A stretch of 64,000 nt of DNA, taken from NCBI GenBank assembly GCA_019843655.1, contig JACDQD010000102.1:443501-507500 (forward strand), read 5' to 3'. The notes beneath the pieces were generated by a model that was not told where the DNA came from, ran no database searches, and was given only the letters and a program-made list of their open reading frames with translations. The translations under genes and the position numbers were made by a program. Below, piece after piece: positions 1-11,311 of the stretch (within the stretch, counting starts at the first letter, position 1; each line of letters starts with the position of its first letter). Source of the stretch: Lethocerus indicus. Lineage: Eukaryota > Arthropoda > Insecta > Hemiptera > Belostomatidae.

Positions 1-899
1 CTGGGAGGTCGGATTACGGGACAAGTCTTATTACTGGAGATTACAAGTTTTGAGAAGCTTATCGGATTAGAAATTCATTTAGCGCCATTGTTGCCTCAGA
101 TTAAAAAGGTGGCCTAAGAGAACCGGTTTTAAGATTTTCAGTCTGTGAGCACCTGGGGCCCTTTTAAATCGACCTAAATCCCCCCCTCCCCCGTTCCCCC
201 TCCAAACCCCCCTGTTGATAATTACCCCCGAACCGGAGTCCACTTCTGAAAGCGGAACCCGTCATCACATATCGCCAAAATGTTCGAACCCAAAGAACCG
301 TCAGCTCCTCTAAGATATCTGCTCGCCGGAGCGAACTCACTCGTGTTGATGTCAGCCCACACTCTTCAAGGCAACGTAGCGAAAAAAACTCCTGTCCCAA
401 TCGTCTTTATGGTCAATTTGGAGATTGTATCAAGTCGAAAGAACGATTATAAAAATGTATTTATATATACCCAATTAGACTTAGACTGAATAGAAGAAAA
501 ATGTTCTGTACAAGTGATCCTACCATTTAACCTATGTATCCAAATATCTACATGATCGTCCTCCAAATTGTTCTCCGATTCGAGTAAACCGGGCAGAACG
601 GGGCCGAACGAAGGGTGTATTTAGAATAAAACGTTTCTTCCGGCAGGAAGAAGATCCGGGGATGTGATTCTAATTCAAAGGTTAGGCGTAGCAGGAGTGG
701 TGGGATGGTGGCAGTATTGGCCGGCGAAGGTTGACGAGGGTCGACAGCCTCCCGGAATGCCCCGTTTCCATTTCGTCCGCTCCCGATTTCAACCCCCACT
801 ATCACTGCCCTCGGTACAGTTACGATATTTTCTTTCAGCAACTCCTGGAGCGCTCCATAGTAATTCGTTGTTTAATATTATACACTAGTTAAGGGATCA
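1..899. other. Mixed non-coding DNA, no gene recognised
   Basis: Short overlapping open frames on both strands (69-97 codons) resemble no known family. The only structural item is a C-rich run near 180-212, listed separately. Composition changes from mixed to CpG-containing around 580-800. I see no splice pair, RNA gene or transposon end. Confidence 0.6.
180..212 (-). other. G-quadruplex-type motif (C-rich on + strand)
   Basis: Four C runs of five to seven bases are separated by loops of 1, 3 and 6 bases. On the minus strand this fits the usual four-G-tract pattern with loops of 1-7. Folding in vivo is inferred, not shown. Confidence 0.6.
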
Positions 900-3300
900 T
901 GGCGCCTAACCTGTTCCCTTACCACAGCTCTTACAGGACCGACTGCACTATGATCATAAGGAAAGTATTTCTGTGGGTTTGGAGTATCGCCCATCCACTT
1001 TGCCATGGCAAGACAGGTTTTTGTTTCTCAGTGACTCTATTGACAGGATGTTTAACTCGTTAGGCGCCCGATTCAATTAGCCATTTCGGCCATATAAGGC
1101 AGACAGGATACTCTACAAGCATCCGATATCATGACCGACCGAAGCGGCAACTGAAGATGGCGAGCAGCCGAAACCGGTTTAGCGAAAGGCCAGACCACCG
1201 AGAGGAGACAGAAGATCGAGAAAACTGTGATAAAACAAATAATATTTAGGCGTTTTTCCGACCGATAAAAACAGTTGACGCCGTCCAGGAGTGTCTCTTC
1301 CAACTTCAGCCAGTATGAAAGGTATAAATCTGAAAAAACTACGGAACCCGTCTCGGAAAAATTCAGTTCAAAGATAATTCCCGACCGGTAATCGTAAATG
1401 CGGGTTAAAGTAGAAGATGGAGTTTATTTTCATTCAATTCAGAAATTCCATCCCGACGTAATGATCGGGCAATTTTATATCGAATTGAATTTTATGTAGG
1501 CCATATAAAACTTGGGAAGGAAGAGTCCGAGGACAGCAAAGTAATAATACAGGAAAATTGTTGCAAATAGCGATAAAACTGAACCGCACGCAGAACTCCG
1601 AACTGCAGTTTACTGAAACGATCCCCCATCATATGATTTTAATTTTTGTTTCCGTCTGTCAAAACAACTATGAAACAACGAAAAATACTTGGGGTTCCAA
1701 ATAAAATACGGATCTACAGAATTCTATTCTTTTCGTAGCATTTGTTTCTCGATCGTAAATATTTATAAACCGTTTTATAGAAACATTCATAATGCCGGTC
1801 CGGTGAAAATGAAGACCTGAGCGGGATTGGAAATGACGAAACGATATTTTCAATAACACAAAATTTTCTTACATTCTGGAATATATTATTGAATGAGCCC
1901 AATCTTTAATATTTGAATTAATAGAGCCACATCATGTCATCTTCTCGTAACGTAAATTATACATAATGGTCGGTAACTGATAATTCACTGTATCGTTATT
2001 CCGTTCGCATACAAAAACACGGAGACTAATAATAAAGTTTCACTAATCACCCTCCCATAAACAATTGGTCCGTAGGACTAATATACCGAAATGTCTGTCA
2101 TAATTAACGGTATTGTATTTTCCAGCTAGGGCTATAGAAAACAATGGAAGAGGAAATCTATCTCTAATATAATGCCGGCGCGTGTATGATGGTACATTGT
2201 TTAAGAACCGTGATGAAAGGAAGGTTTTGTACTACGGCTTGTGCTTTGTAATTGTACCCTGTTGGTAGGGCCGAATAAAAAAGGAATGCAGGCGGGGCCC
2301 ACGTTTCGGGACTGGACATGTCCCTCTGTGTTGACAGTACGCGTTTTGAAAAGTTCAATCTGTACAAGATGACTCTGCAAAAGCGACTGTCCGACATTTA
2401 ATATATTAAATTCAGCTCGAGAACTCAATGAATTCGTTCCCTTAAATGCTGAAGAACAATGTCGAGGTTTTCATAAGTTCGTGTAATATTACCCTAACAG
2501 AAAATCTGGTTTTCTATCTCACTAGGAATGTACTCTGCTAGAAACGTTCATCGGGAGGCCTCACATAACTCCAGAATCGCTGATTCCCACATACCAATGT
2601 TGTATTCGTATCATATTTGTTTTTTCTTTCTATTTAGGAAACATTAAAAAATCTGGTTTGAGCGGTGACGTCGGTTGCGTGTCTATTCTGAGGTTAGACC
2701 TTCCGGTTCGACTACTAATAACCGTCATTAAGTTAACGATGGGAACTAATGGTACAGCCACCACCTAAACATCGAGCAGGAGAGATAATTGCAATATTAT
2801 ACGTCATGCACCGTTATTTGATAAGGAATTTTTCCATCTATGATCCCAATATTCGATTACGCGAAGGCCGAATGTCCGTAACGAAAATATAATTTCAAAT
2901 CTTTGTGATTTTGCGGTATTATAATGACTAACCATTGTTTAAATTCACTCAGCGTTGTCGAATTATTATTATAGGGTATTATAAAGGAAATAAAATGAAT
3001 ATTCATTTATCGAATGAATATTTAAGAATCTTCTTCCTAGAATCCTTCTTCTCTCTTCTTCCTTGAATTTAGGCCTTTCATCGTCAAGGTATCGGGAAGC
3101 AGTCCGAATCTTAAAATGATTGCCAGTGTTTCTCAAATAATTAACAATGCTTAGAATTTTATAAATCTAAGTGTTCAGGCAATAAATAAATTATATTGCA
3201 ATATACCGTAGCGACGACAGGATACCCCACCGCATTACTAATACTTTGGACTTTTATACTGTCGTTTGCAGTATTTTTATTTAATCGCGTATGTTAATCC
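900..3300. other. AT-rich non-coding stretch
   Basis: Mostly AT-rich with no frame above about 77 codons and no recognisable protein. A compact hairpin sits at 2998-3022. A pyrimidine patch at about 3030-3065 has no convincing exon after it. Otherwise I see nothing. Confidence 0.6.
2998..3022. repeat. Perfect 10-bp inverted repeat, 5-base loop
   Basis: AATATTCATT (2998-3007) and AATGAATATT (3013-3022) are exact reverse complements around TATCG. The sequence is AT-only in the stem, so it could be chance in AT-rich DNA. It is too short for a miRNA precursor. Confidence 0.6.
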
Positions 3301-4370
3301 GTGAAAAATCGGGGGGAAAAGAAGGGAAAAAAGTGGTCGGAGGATTGGCTATAATTTAGTGGGGCGTAGGGGTGCGGAGCTAATAAACGTGGTGGGGGCG
3401 GAGGGAGGGTGAATCACCACTAACCCCCGAGGTGACGGACACGGGCCGGGTCTGTTATCAGGAGTGAGCGAAGGGCGCAATCTCTGGTAACCGGTCTGGG
3501 CCCGGCGTTATCTCTGCCACCGACCGACGTTTCGCCCCATCCCACCATACAACGCCCGGTTAGTCAAGGGGTTGAAACCCGAGCCTACGGGGGTGGGCCA
3601 AAGACGGCCATTGCCCTCCACGACACGATTTTATTTCCGTTAAGGAGAACCGACGTCGTCTATACACGTAATCCCGTTGCAAAAGTAAGCATAAAGTGGC
3701 GTTCATGCCACTAATATGATAAACAGATTAGCGGCAAGTGACGGTGCAGTGACAATAAAGTGATAGGACGTCGTGGAGCCTCCCAATGAAGGATTTTTAA
3801 ACGCGATTTCGCATCCTTTTTAACAACATTCAGATACTTCAAGTAACTTATATTTAAGCCCTATTTTTGGGTCATGTAAATTTCATAAACCCTTACTTCC
3901 TGGAACGATTTCTCTTCCGTCTGTCCGGAAATTTCTTGCACAATGGGATTCAGACGGCGGGAATGACCGCGAAAACTGAATTTAAATTGGGCATAACCGA
4001 AATAAGGGGATATCTGTGGGGCCGTAAAGGGACGCAGATGTGCCGGCTGGCGCGGGGCTATAAATGCCGGCCGGCCGCTCCACCGGAGTTCTCCGAATCG
4101 CGATGAAAACGGCCCTCGGCGGGCATCGATCCGGTCCAAAGCCGAACCGAAGGCGGACGGCTTAGCGCGACAAAAAGTATCTGTTTCGGACGCAAAGGGA
4201 CCCGGAGCGAGTCCATAATTAATGGCGGGTCGCGGTACGGCTTTCTCGTCTTCTGAAAGCCGGGCGGGGTTTTTTTTCCAACCCGACTTTTTCCCCCGGG
4301 GTGGCGGGAGGGAGGCGTCCCGCCTGCCCCTTATCTCGTGGAGGGCCCGAGTTAACCGGTGTTTGCTCTT
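3300..4370. other. GC/CpG-rich block with a TATA-like site
   Basis: G-rich sequence (3300-3620) and a CpG-rich part (about 4020-4350) stand out from the AT-rich flanks. GGGGCTATAAATGCC at about 4055-4069 resembles a TATA box in GC-rich context, but no transcript start or open frame follows convincingly. The open frames here (up to 171 codons on the minus strand) are low-complexity Arg/Pro/Ser-rich translations of GC-rich DNA. Whether it is a promoter or an enhancer is open. Confidence 0.45.
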
Positions 4371-4375
4371 CATCA

Positions 4376-4700
4376 ATGTTTATCACTCTCCGACCAATTT
4401 GTCAGTCAGGCCGGCAGTAGTTTTTCAATCGGTCTATCGCTTATTTACGGCGCTACGGGTCCCGGGGTCTCGAAAGGGCCGGGTTTTAGAAATATACGGT
4501 TCCTAAATAAACACCGTTCGTGCCGATATTTCTTCCGAGTTTCTGAAAATAGTAGCCGAGGACACTCCGGTCTCGTCCCCGGAAAGGTTTGGAAGCAGGT
4601 CATGAAGGGAATATCGAGGGAGCATGTGTGGTCGCGTCAGGATGAAAAATAACATACTTCCCCGAGATAATTCGTAGTTCTGTTTATCATCACTGGTGCT
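4376..4700 (+). repeat. Diverged repeat cluster, copy R1
   Basis: First clear copy of an unknown element that recurs at 5390-5690 and 6090-6310. Colinear anchors are AAATAAACA (from 4505), ATATTTCTTCC followed by AGTTTCT (about 4529-4545), and a 25-base block at 4626-4650 containing GTCAGGATGAAAAAT. That block matches the 6228-6252 block with two differences. Spacing from the first anchor to GTCAGG is about 131 bases here, 118 in R2 and 109 in R3. An open frame crosses R1, but reading frame is not kept between copies, so a protein is not supported. It may be an old transposon or a duplicated non-coding element. Confidence 0.7.
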
Positions 4701-5019
4701 ACTTTCCGTATCCTCTAGTTTGTTTGATACCAAGATAGACAGTTTATAACTTCTCCCAACAAACTATTCCTTCGTAAGACAAAAAGAGCAATACGCCCCA
4801 ATACCAGTCCATTGAATATTCTAACTGGATGCGTCATCTACACTCTACATACCTCAAAATACTGCTAACGGACCGTTGCAGAACGAACGATGAAGGCAAA
4901 ATATCGCACGAGCGATGAAACTTTCAGAATTCAAAAGTTTTCACATCTTTGTAACATAACTTCCCATACATTCTAGGTCCGCATATCCTGGCGATAAAGG
5001 ATCGGCGTTATCACTTGAC

Positions 5020-5140
5020 TTTCCTCAAACGCCCAACACAATAAAAAGGGGGCGTTTCTGTACACTACAGACTGTGAGTCAGAAAAATAACATCCCCCTA
5101 CGAAAAAGATAATTCGGAACGCTTTAAAGATACCTTATTA
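5020..5140 (+). repeat. Partial copy R1b of the same element
   Basis: Only the 3' part is visible: GAGTCAGAAAAATAACATCC at about 5076-5095, then a block with AATTCGGAACG near 5111. That block aligns with GTTCGGAACG after R3 (about 6270). The 5' part is not recognisable. Confidence 0.4.
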
Positions 5141-5171
5141 TTTCATCTACTTCATATAATGTCCGGGGACA

Positions 5172-5193
5172 ACACGTTCCGCCTCGAACGTGT
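5172..5193. repeat. Perfect 8-bp inverted repeat, 6-base loop
   Basis: ACACGTTC (5172-5179) and GAACGTGT (5186-5193) are exact reverse complements with CGCCTC between them. The dyad could bind a dimeric protein. It lies between copies R1b and R2. Confidence 0.55.
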
Positions 5194-5389
5194 CGGGATT
5201 TATAAATATATCTCTGGCTCTAAACAAGCACTAATTCATTCGCCGCCTAAAATAGTGATGCAGGACATTCTATACGCTGTAAGTTAGCAATTCTGGACAC
5301 CTGTTTGACCTCGAGTTAATTCTCGAACAAGATGAGACGTAAGTAATTGTCAAAGAATTCTCAAAGAAAATTTCCTCCCTCAAACTGTT

Positions 5390-5690
5390 AGTTTTTGAAC
5401 ATCACTTTTATCCGCCCTACAGTTTTTCGTTCTGTCGTTGCCTATTTACGTCGTTTCTAGAAAGGGTCGGCCTTTATAAATGTGCCACTTTGCCCTAAAT
5501 AAACATTGGTGCGCTGAAATATTTCTTCCAAGTTTCTAAAATAGGAGCGGACGATAGTCCCCTTAGAGGGGTTCAAAAGCCGGTCATCCGGGAATGCGGG
5601 ACCACTTGTAGTCCGTCAGGAAGTTAAAAATGATCGTTTTCTTCGGGAAAAAAGGCAGTTAAGAAAGATTTTTGAACGTCTTTCAGATTT
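5390..5690 (+). repeat. Diverged repeat cluster, copy R2
   Basis: Shares with R1, in order: CTATTTACG near 5442, a GAAAGGG...CGG block near 5460, AAATAAACA from 5497, ATATTTCTTCCAAGTTTCT near 5519, and CGTCAGGA at about 5614. A one-base length change relative to R1 breaks reading-frame conservation between the two copies. Confidence 0.65.
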
Positions 5691-6089
5691 CATCATTAGT
5701 TTTAACATGGTTTCTAAAAATAATGTTGTGGTGTCGAAAGATTAGGGACTTCGAAATATAGTCCTGGAACTATTGAAACTGTTGAAACTTCGAAAGGGAA
5801 ATGCACATGAGCCCGACTCTGAAATATTTCACCCGACAAGGAAATTCAGAATTTGCTCATGTATTACATTTTATTTTGTGAAATTTGTTGAATGTGATGA
5901 AGATTTTTTACCATTTTTTGTAAATGAATTCGAATGAAATGCCCACTGGTAGAATATGAACCAAAAGAAAATTCCCTATTAAGGTGGTTAGGGACTATCA
6001 CTATGAAATGAATTTCCACATGAACTGTGATAAAAAGAAACGGTTCGCAGTAATTTATTATATATTTCCTCTTCTAATTGAGATTTTTA

Positions 6090-6310
6090 TTTTTCAATTT
6101 ATTAGTATTCTCTGCTTTCCAGGGTATGAACAAACAACGCTTGCGCTAATATTTCATTCAGTTTCTGGAAATAATAACTCGGTTGTGACACTCCTACATC
6201 TGAAAGGTCCAGAAGTCGAGAGTGCGTGTGTGGGCCCGTCAGGATGAAAAATTAGTCCCTCCCTTTTGAGTAGGACAGTTCGGAACGATATTCAGAGACG
6301 CCCTTCAGAT
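6090..6310 (+). repeat. Diverged repeat cluster, copy R3
   Basis: Shares AACAAACAACG (from 6129), CTAATATTTCATTCAGTTTC (near 6147) and the 6228-6252 block ending GTCAGGATGAAAAAT with R1. Its upstream part has TTTTTCAAT, like R1. An 87-codon frame overlaps it but ends inside the best-matched block, so coding is unlikely. Confidence 0.65.
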
Positions 6311-6339
6311 ATTTTCCCTTTTCCAGCTCAGATTTTTTC

Positions 6340-6450
6340 TCACCATTCCGACCCGACTAATTTTTCAGTACACTGTTGTTTAAAATCGCCTATTTTCACA
6401 AGTTTCCGCTTTTCGCCATCAGCAGTCTCCGATTGTTTTGGCTAACGAAG
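6340..6450 (+). repeat. Possible 5' fragment, copy R4
   Basis: GACTAATTTTTCAG and TCGCCTATTTTCAC resemble the 5' parts of R1 (GACCAATTTGTCAG) and R2 (GCCTATTTACG). No 3' half follows. Weak alone, it is supported by its position right after R3. Confidence 0.3.
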
Positions 6451-7210
6451 GGGAGCTGAGCATGGGCAGTAATATCCTGGAGTTGAAGTGACATCGCATT
6501 AAATAACACAATTGAAATTTGCTATTTATTTCTTCATGATCAGATAATTTTAAAATGCAATTACTGTTACAGTTTCAGTGTACGCAAAATACGTGTTGGT
6601 GTTTATGGTTGGAAAAAAATCACTAAGAATCCTATCTTAAGAATACTATGACTTTGACTATGATTTTTCCGCTTTTATCTCTATGAACTCCCAGATTCTT
6701 CGTATGAACCACTGAAATACGGTGGCTGATATTGTATTATCCAATTACCAAGACTGCAGCACGATTCATAAATAAAAAAACTTGCTCGGAAAGAAAAATT
6801 GCCAAGTATTACTTCATCGAAAAACAAGGAAACCGAGCCAACTAAGGGGGAAGTCGTTTATGTTCAGGACACCTGATGCTATTGGAAACAATGACAATAA
6901 TTTCTGAGTTGTACTTTAATCGCCGGTTTAATTCTCTCTGTTTAGAATCATGGAAAACATATCCTATATTTGTGGTATTGTGCGTTATTACACAATTATA
7001 ATCCTACCTTCGGTCAAATCCCCAGAAATATTAATTCGAATTCCAATAGTTCGAATTCTACGCGCGCAGTCTTCATTCTCTTGTTTGCTTCTACGATGCA
7101 CAGGTATCGTTTCCATCTCGCCAACTGTAGCATTCTGTTACTGATATAGTATTGTTCTGATTTAATATCTCGTCAGGAACAGTAAAGTAAATGATACTTC
7201 TTAGATAATA
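6450..7210. other. AT-rich non-coding stretch
   Basis: No frame above 64 codons and no repeat seen. A pyrimidine run ends in CACAG before GTATCG at about 7102, but the donor is poor. Confidence 0.55.
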
Positions 7211-7218
7211 GTTAGAAG

Positions 7219-7680
7219 TTTAAAAGTTTCGCGAAGCATTTTTATGGCGGGGCGCCGGGGAAAGCCACGTTCGGTTATCCGGACCCTTCTCCCGTTTAAA
7301 AGAATACCCTCTATTTTTTTTCTGTCCTTTAATATTTATGTTTCGTACCGGTATAGAAAATAATTGGGTAGGGATGTCATGGGGATCAGTTCCAGGGGAT
7401 ATACTCGTAGGGCGGTAGATGGTGGGGGGGGGGCCCTTCATCTTGTTCCCCTACAGGAGGGTTCGGGTTACGGGGGGCCGGGGGTGCCGCCACGGGCCCC
7501 ACGACGTTAATTGGGAGTTGGGAGCCCAATCCGCCGACCCAACCGAGCTGGATAAAGATTTACATGTCCGCGCCAACATCCATCCGGGCAAGAGTGGGGA
7601 GACGCGGCAAGGATGAATTTCTGGCAGCCCCAGGGGTTTCGCCCCCGATACAAAAGGAACGATCCCGGAAGGGACTAAAC
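7219..7680. other. GC-rich block with G and C runs
   Basis: Contains an 11-G run near 7425-7435 and further G runs near 7475-7490. A weak echo of the 4.4 kb element (CAAGGATGAATTT near 7608) is too short to count as a copy. No protein recognised. Confidence 0.5.
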
Positions 7681-10204
7681 GTTTCGACGTTCGATTACTC
7701 GATGGCCCAGTTCAATAAGAAAGCATCGATATATTTGTGAGGAACCCCTCGAGACCTTCCGATCATCTTTATCTTAAAGCTTCAAGGTGTACAATGTTTT
7801 TAATATAACAAAAAAATTGAAGTACTTTGGGTTTTGAATAATAGTATAAATAGTATACAGAAGTAATTATAAACTACCGTTGTTAGTAGGCAATTGCTGA
7901 TAGTTTAAGATATTTAATAGGGAAGCTTCAGCACATTACCATTGATTATATTTTCAGTTCTTAAGATAAATGAATGTCAGGATTATTCCAAATATGATCT
8001 GCTTTTCATCACATCAATAGTGGAACTGGAATTTCCTGCCTTATTTTTACCGATAATCCAGTTTTACCAGGACTGCCGAAAACCAGCGTTTGTCACGGCA
8101 AACGCGATCAAATTTGGACGTCAAAAAATTACGGCCTTATCCCCAATGAACGGGTCCGTTAACGTAAACGCGATTCTACGCTTTACGGCGGCAATATGAG
8201 TGACAAGAACGCGGGCAAACGACATGCTCCATCGAGATTAATTTCTGCAGTTCGCCACCTCCCCCTCCCCTAACGATTTACTGCCTCAAGTTCCTCATTA
8301 ATTCGCTTTGAGGGCCGCAGCCATTTCCACGATAGCATTTTCAGACCACTGGCGAAAATCATTGCCATCCTGTTAATGCATTCGTTTGGATCACACGTAC
8401 TGCAATAGCAGCGGACATATTAGTTATTTTATTAATTATTTCATTGCAAGTTAGTTATAACCTATATTTAAATATATTATAAAATATATACAGAATATTT
8501 CTGTGTGCTTAATGTTAAAAAATATTATAAGTAAATTAACAGAAACCTGATATTTTTCTATAAACATCCCACGAAATTGAGATCTGGAACGAATATAATG
8601 CCCAGGATGTATATAAGTAATATTAATAAACCTATGCATATTAGTAATTTCCGTTTAATTTTCTTACTCGGGTATATTAAATTTGAATTATGTAGAGTTT
8701 CATAAATCGAAATATATGTAGTTTCTATATTAAATAATTCTCATTTTTCACTTTATTTAATCATGAGACGTTATGGGTTTTCTCTCATGCAATCTACCAA
8801 ACTATTTCAATTACTTTCAAGTAGTTTTTAAAAGCGGAATATAAAAACCGGATAAACCGAGGAAATGTTCGGCTCAGGATGTCTTCCTTATCTGAATGCA
8901 GTATATAAGAATGGACCCGTAATACCATAATGTGGATCCGTCTGGAAAGTTTCACTCCTACGTTCATCCGGCCCCGAGTGAAGTTCTATCGGCTCTGATT
9001 GGTTTTCCCCAACGAAGAAATGTTTTTAGATAAAAATTGCAGAAACACCGCTTAACGTAAGAGCTCAAGTTTTAAAGAAACGTGTTCAACAGAGTCGGGT
9101 CCACCGACCCCGCGGCCCCAATTAACAGTTATGACCAGAGTAGATATTCTGACTACAGAAGCTGAGAAATCAAGATTAATAATGAGACATACATTCAACA
9201 CAAAATGGAATGAATAAAAATACATGTGCGGCAAACTTTCCTCTTGGATAGGACACGTTTCAATGATTGCTAACAAGATATTAATTTTTTTCGAAATTAT
9301 ATAGTCCAAAAAGTTCGTAATTGCATCACAATTTTACAATCACTAGGGTATGAATTTAATATTCGATCTAAGCATATTTTTTAAATCTGGGACTGTCAAT
9401 ATCAAATCTTTTAATATCGACCAATTTTTAATTAAACTATGGGCTGGATTATTGTGTTTATATATACATATCAACAAATTCATCCTGGTTTGTATAAATG
9501 ATTCTGGCTTTTCGAACAGAATTCCATTAACAAATTTACAGGGATACAGGTAACGCATTTTCCTTCCAATCCCACTTCTCCAGCGGTGTTTTTAATTGTG
9601 TTAATATTGCAATAACGACGATTGCAATTAATAGGAAATAACGGATAGAAACTGGTATGTAAGTGTTTTACTCGGCCGTGGTCCAATAGGAGCGGCGTTG
9701 TGCCAGTGGTGCCTAACCGGTGGTGGGAGAGCGGGGAAATTTTCCCTGTTCGGTGGCCAGACTGAAGCGTCGCGAGGAACCGACATCGACCCCAACAACT
9801 GAGCGCCGAGTCCGCAGTCATTCGCCGGCCACAGTACAGGTCGGTCACGTTGTCGCGCCGCTCGTCCCGAAATAAAAAACCCTTATTTTTTACATTCGGA
9901 ATATAGCCTTACTGACGAACGCACACCGTATATTTTGTATATCGTCTGACCGGTTGTAGTCAACGCTTCAAAAACGGATTACGCAAAAGTGGGAAGAGAG
10001 ACTTGTGAAACGTGTTTGAGTGATTTACCTTCGAGAACAGTGCACCGACAATGCCCAGTTGAAGCGCCGCCCAGGCCCAAATTGCAAGAGACAATGTACT
10101 CCCACAGGTACACCGAACCCCAATACACGCCCCCGCTTCCGAGGAGGAACCCCTCAAGGTACGGACGACACTCCACCTTATGTATATTTATAATGTTTCC
10201 CACC
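7680..10204. other. Long AT-rich stretch
   Basis: Frames up to 122 codons occur (7942-8199 plus, 9480-9848 minus), but none has recognisable motifs, signal peptide or repeats. ATTGCAAT is repeated at about 9607-9614 and 9622-9629. Nothing else supports a gene. Confidence 0.55.
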
Positions 10205-10565
10205 GTATAAATATAAACCCCTCTCGCTCTCTGGACTCCGTGCCGCCCCCGCTCGCACTCTCCGGACTTGGCCTCTGCCCAATAAACAGATCTGGATCGG
10301 TCCCCCTCAGACGACGCATGAAAAACCGTTTTTCCAGTGGGCTCGGGGCGGCGATTTCCCCCCGGCCAATTTTCCCGGAGTGCCGGCCGCGAGCGGGCCC
10401 ATTTCCGCGGTCCGATCGGCGATCGGACTTTTCCGGCCGGGGGAAATTCGCGCTTGGCCGCCGCGTACCGGAAATACAGCGCGATACAGCGACGGCGGTT
10501 TGTTTCGACGCTTCCCCGCTTGCGGTTTTATCACGAATGGCGATCGTACGATCGAATTTTAGCCT
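10205..10565. promoter_or_regulatory. CpG-dense island-like block
   Basis: In 10320-10565 I count close to forty CpGs by eye, far denser than the flanks. It holds GTCCGATC-GGC-GATCGGAC (10410-10428) and the perfect 14-bp palindrome CGATCGTACGATCG (10541-10554). A TATA-like CGTATAAATATAAA lies at about 10204-10217, followed by CT-rich sequence. Four overlapping open frames on both strands are what stop-poor GC-rich DNA gives. A promoter or other regulatory island is inferred. The strand is unknown and no gene is attached. Confidence 0.45.
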
Positions 10566-11293
10566 GACCGAATATCCCCAGTAAGAATACACCCACAAAA
10601 CAAGTTTTTGCGGGAACTCCGAACGTTTTATCTATAACGGTTTTTACCTCTTTAATATTTTTCCTATAACTAAACTGTCACGATAGGAATATTTGGTGAG
10701 GCTTATTGAAATTTGTTTCGCGCCCCGTCTGACTATCCGTATATTATGTACAAAGAATATTTTTCCGTCGGGTAATTTGGTGCATGTCTTCTCCGCATGA
10801 ATATTAATGTTCCCCGTATCCAATTTTCGTCTGTGTGTATTCACATTTTCGGTAGCGGTTACCCCGCTCTGTCCGTGTCAGTTACTGGTGGTAATATTAC
10901 AGAACGAGTTTTCGAACATTTTAGTTACGAAATTTGTATTCACTGATCCATCTAGCACCACAGTGGAGCTTTCGATTAATTATTTTTCATGAAAATCCTA
11001 AATACGATTCCAGCTACTGCTGTAATTGCATACTTGTAATAAATTAATGCATTAAATAGAATACAATCCTACGATCCAGAGTAAAAATAAAAGAATAAAT
11101 GTGCCAAGGCAAGTTCTCTAAGAGCCGATTTCGTGTCGGTAATCAATAGTTCATCTGACAGAAGTTGTTTGATACTTGTGTGGCGGTTTCCATTGACAAG
11201 TCGTGACTTCACCTTGGTTGCCTGCGATTAGTTAAACTTTAATCCCCAAAATTAGTAAATCGATTAACGAGAATCCGAAGAAAACTGAGTGTT

Positions 11294-11311
11294 CGAATAC
11301 TGAAGTATTCG
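11294..11311. repeat. 18-bp near-perfect palindrome
   Basis: CGAATACT and AGTATTCG are exact reverse complements around GA. The 13-mer ACTGAAGTATTCG recurs near 57777, within a second hairpin. A dimeric protein site or chance are both possible. Confidence 0.6.

Noticed and set aside
1090..1099. CCATATAAGG, a perfect CArG (SRF) box
   Set aside because: About ten such matches are expected by chance in a window of this composition.
5289..5345. Open 51-base segment ending at consensus donor GTAAGT (reading NSGHLFDLELILEQDET)
   Set aside because: The acceptor (AAGTTAG) lacks a pyrimidine tract, so it is not counted as an exon.
7590..7625. Echo of the 4.4 kb element (CGGCAAGGATGAATTT)
   Set aside because: Only one short anchor matches; no colinear second anchor.
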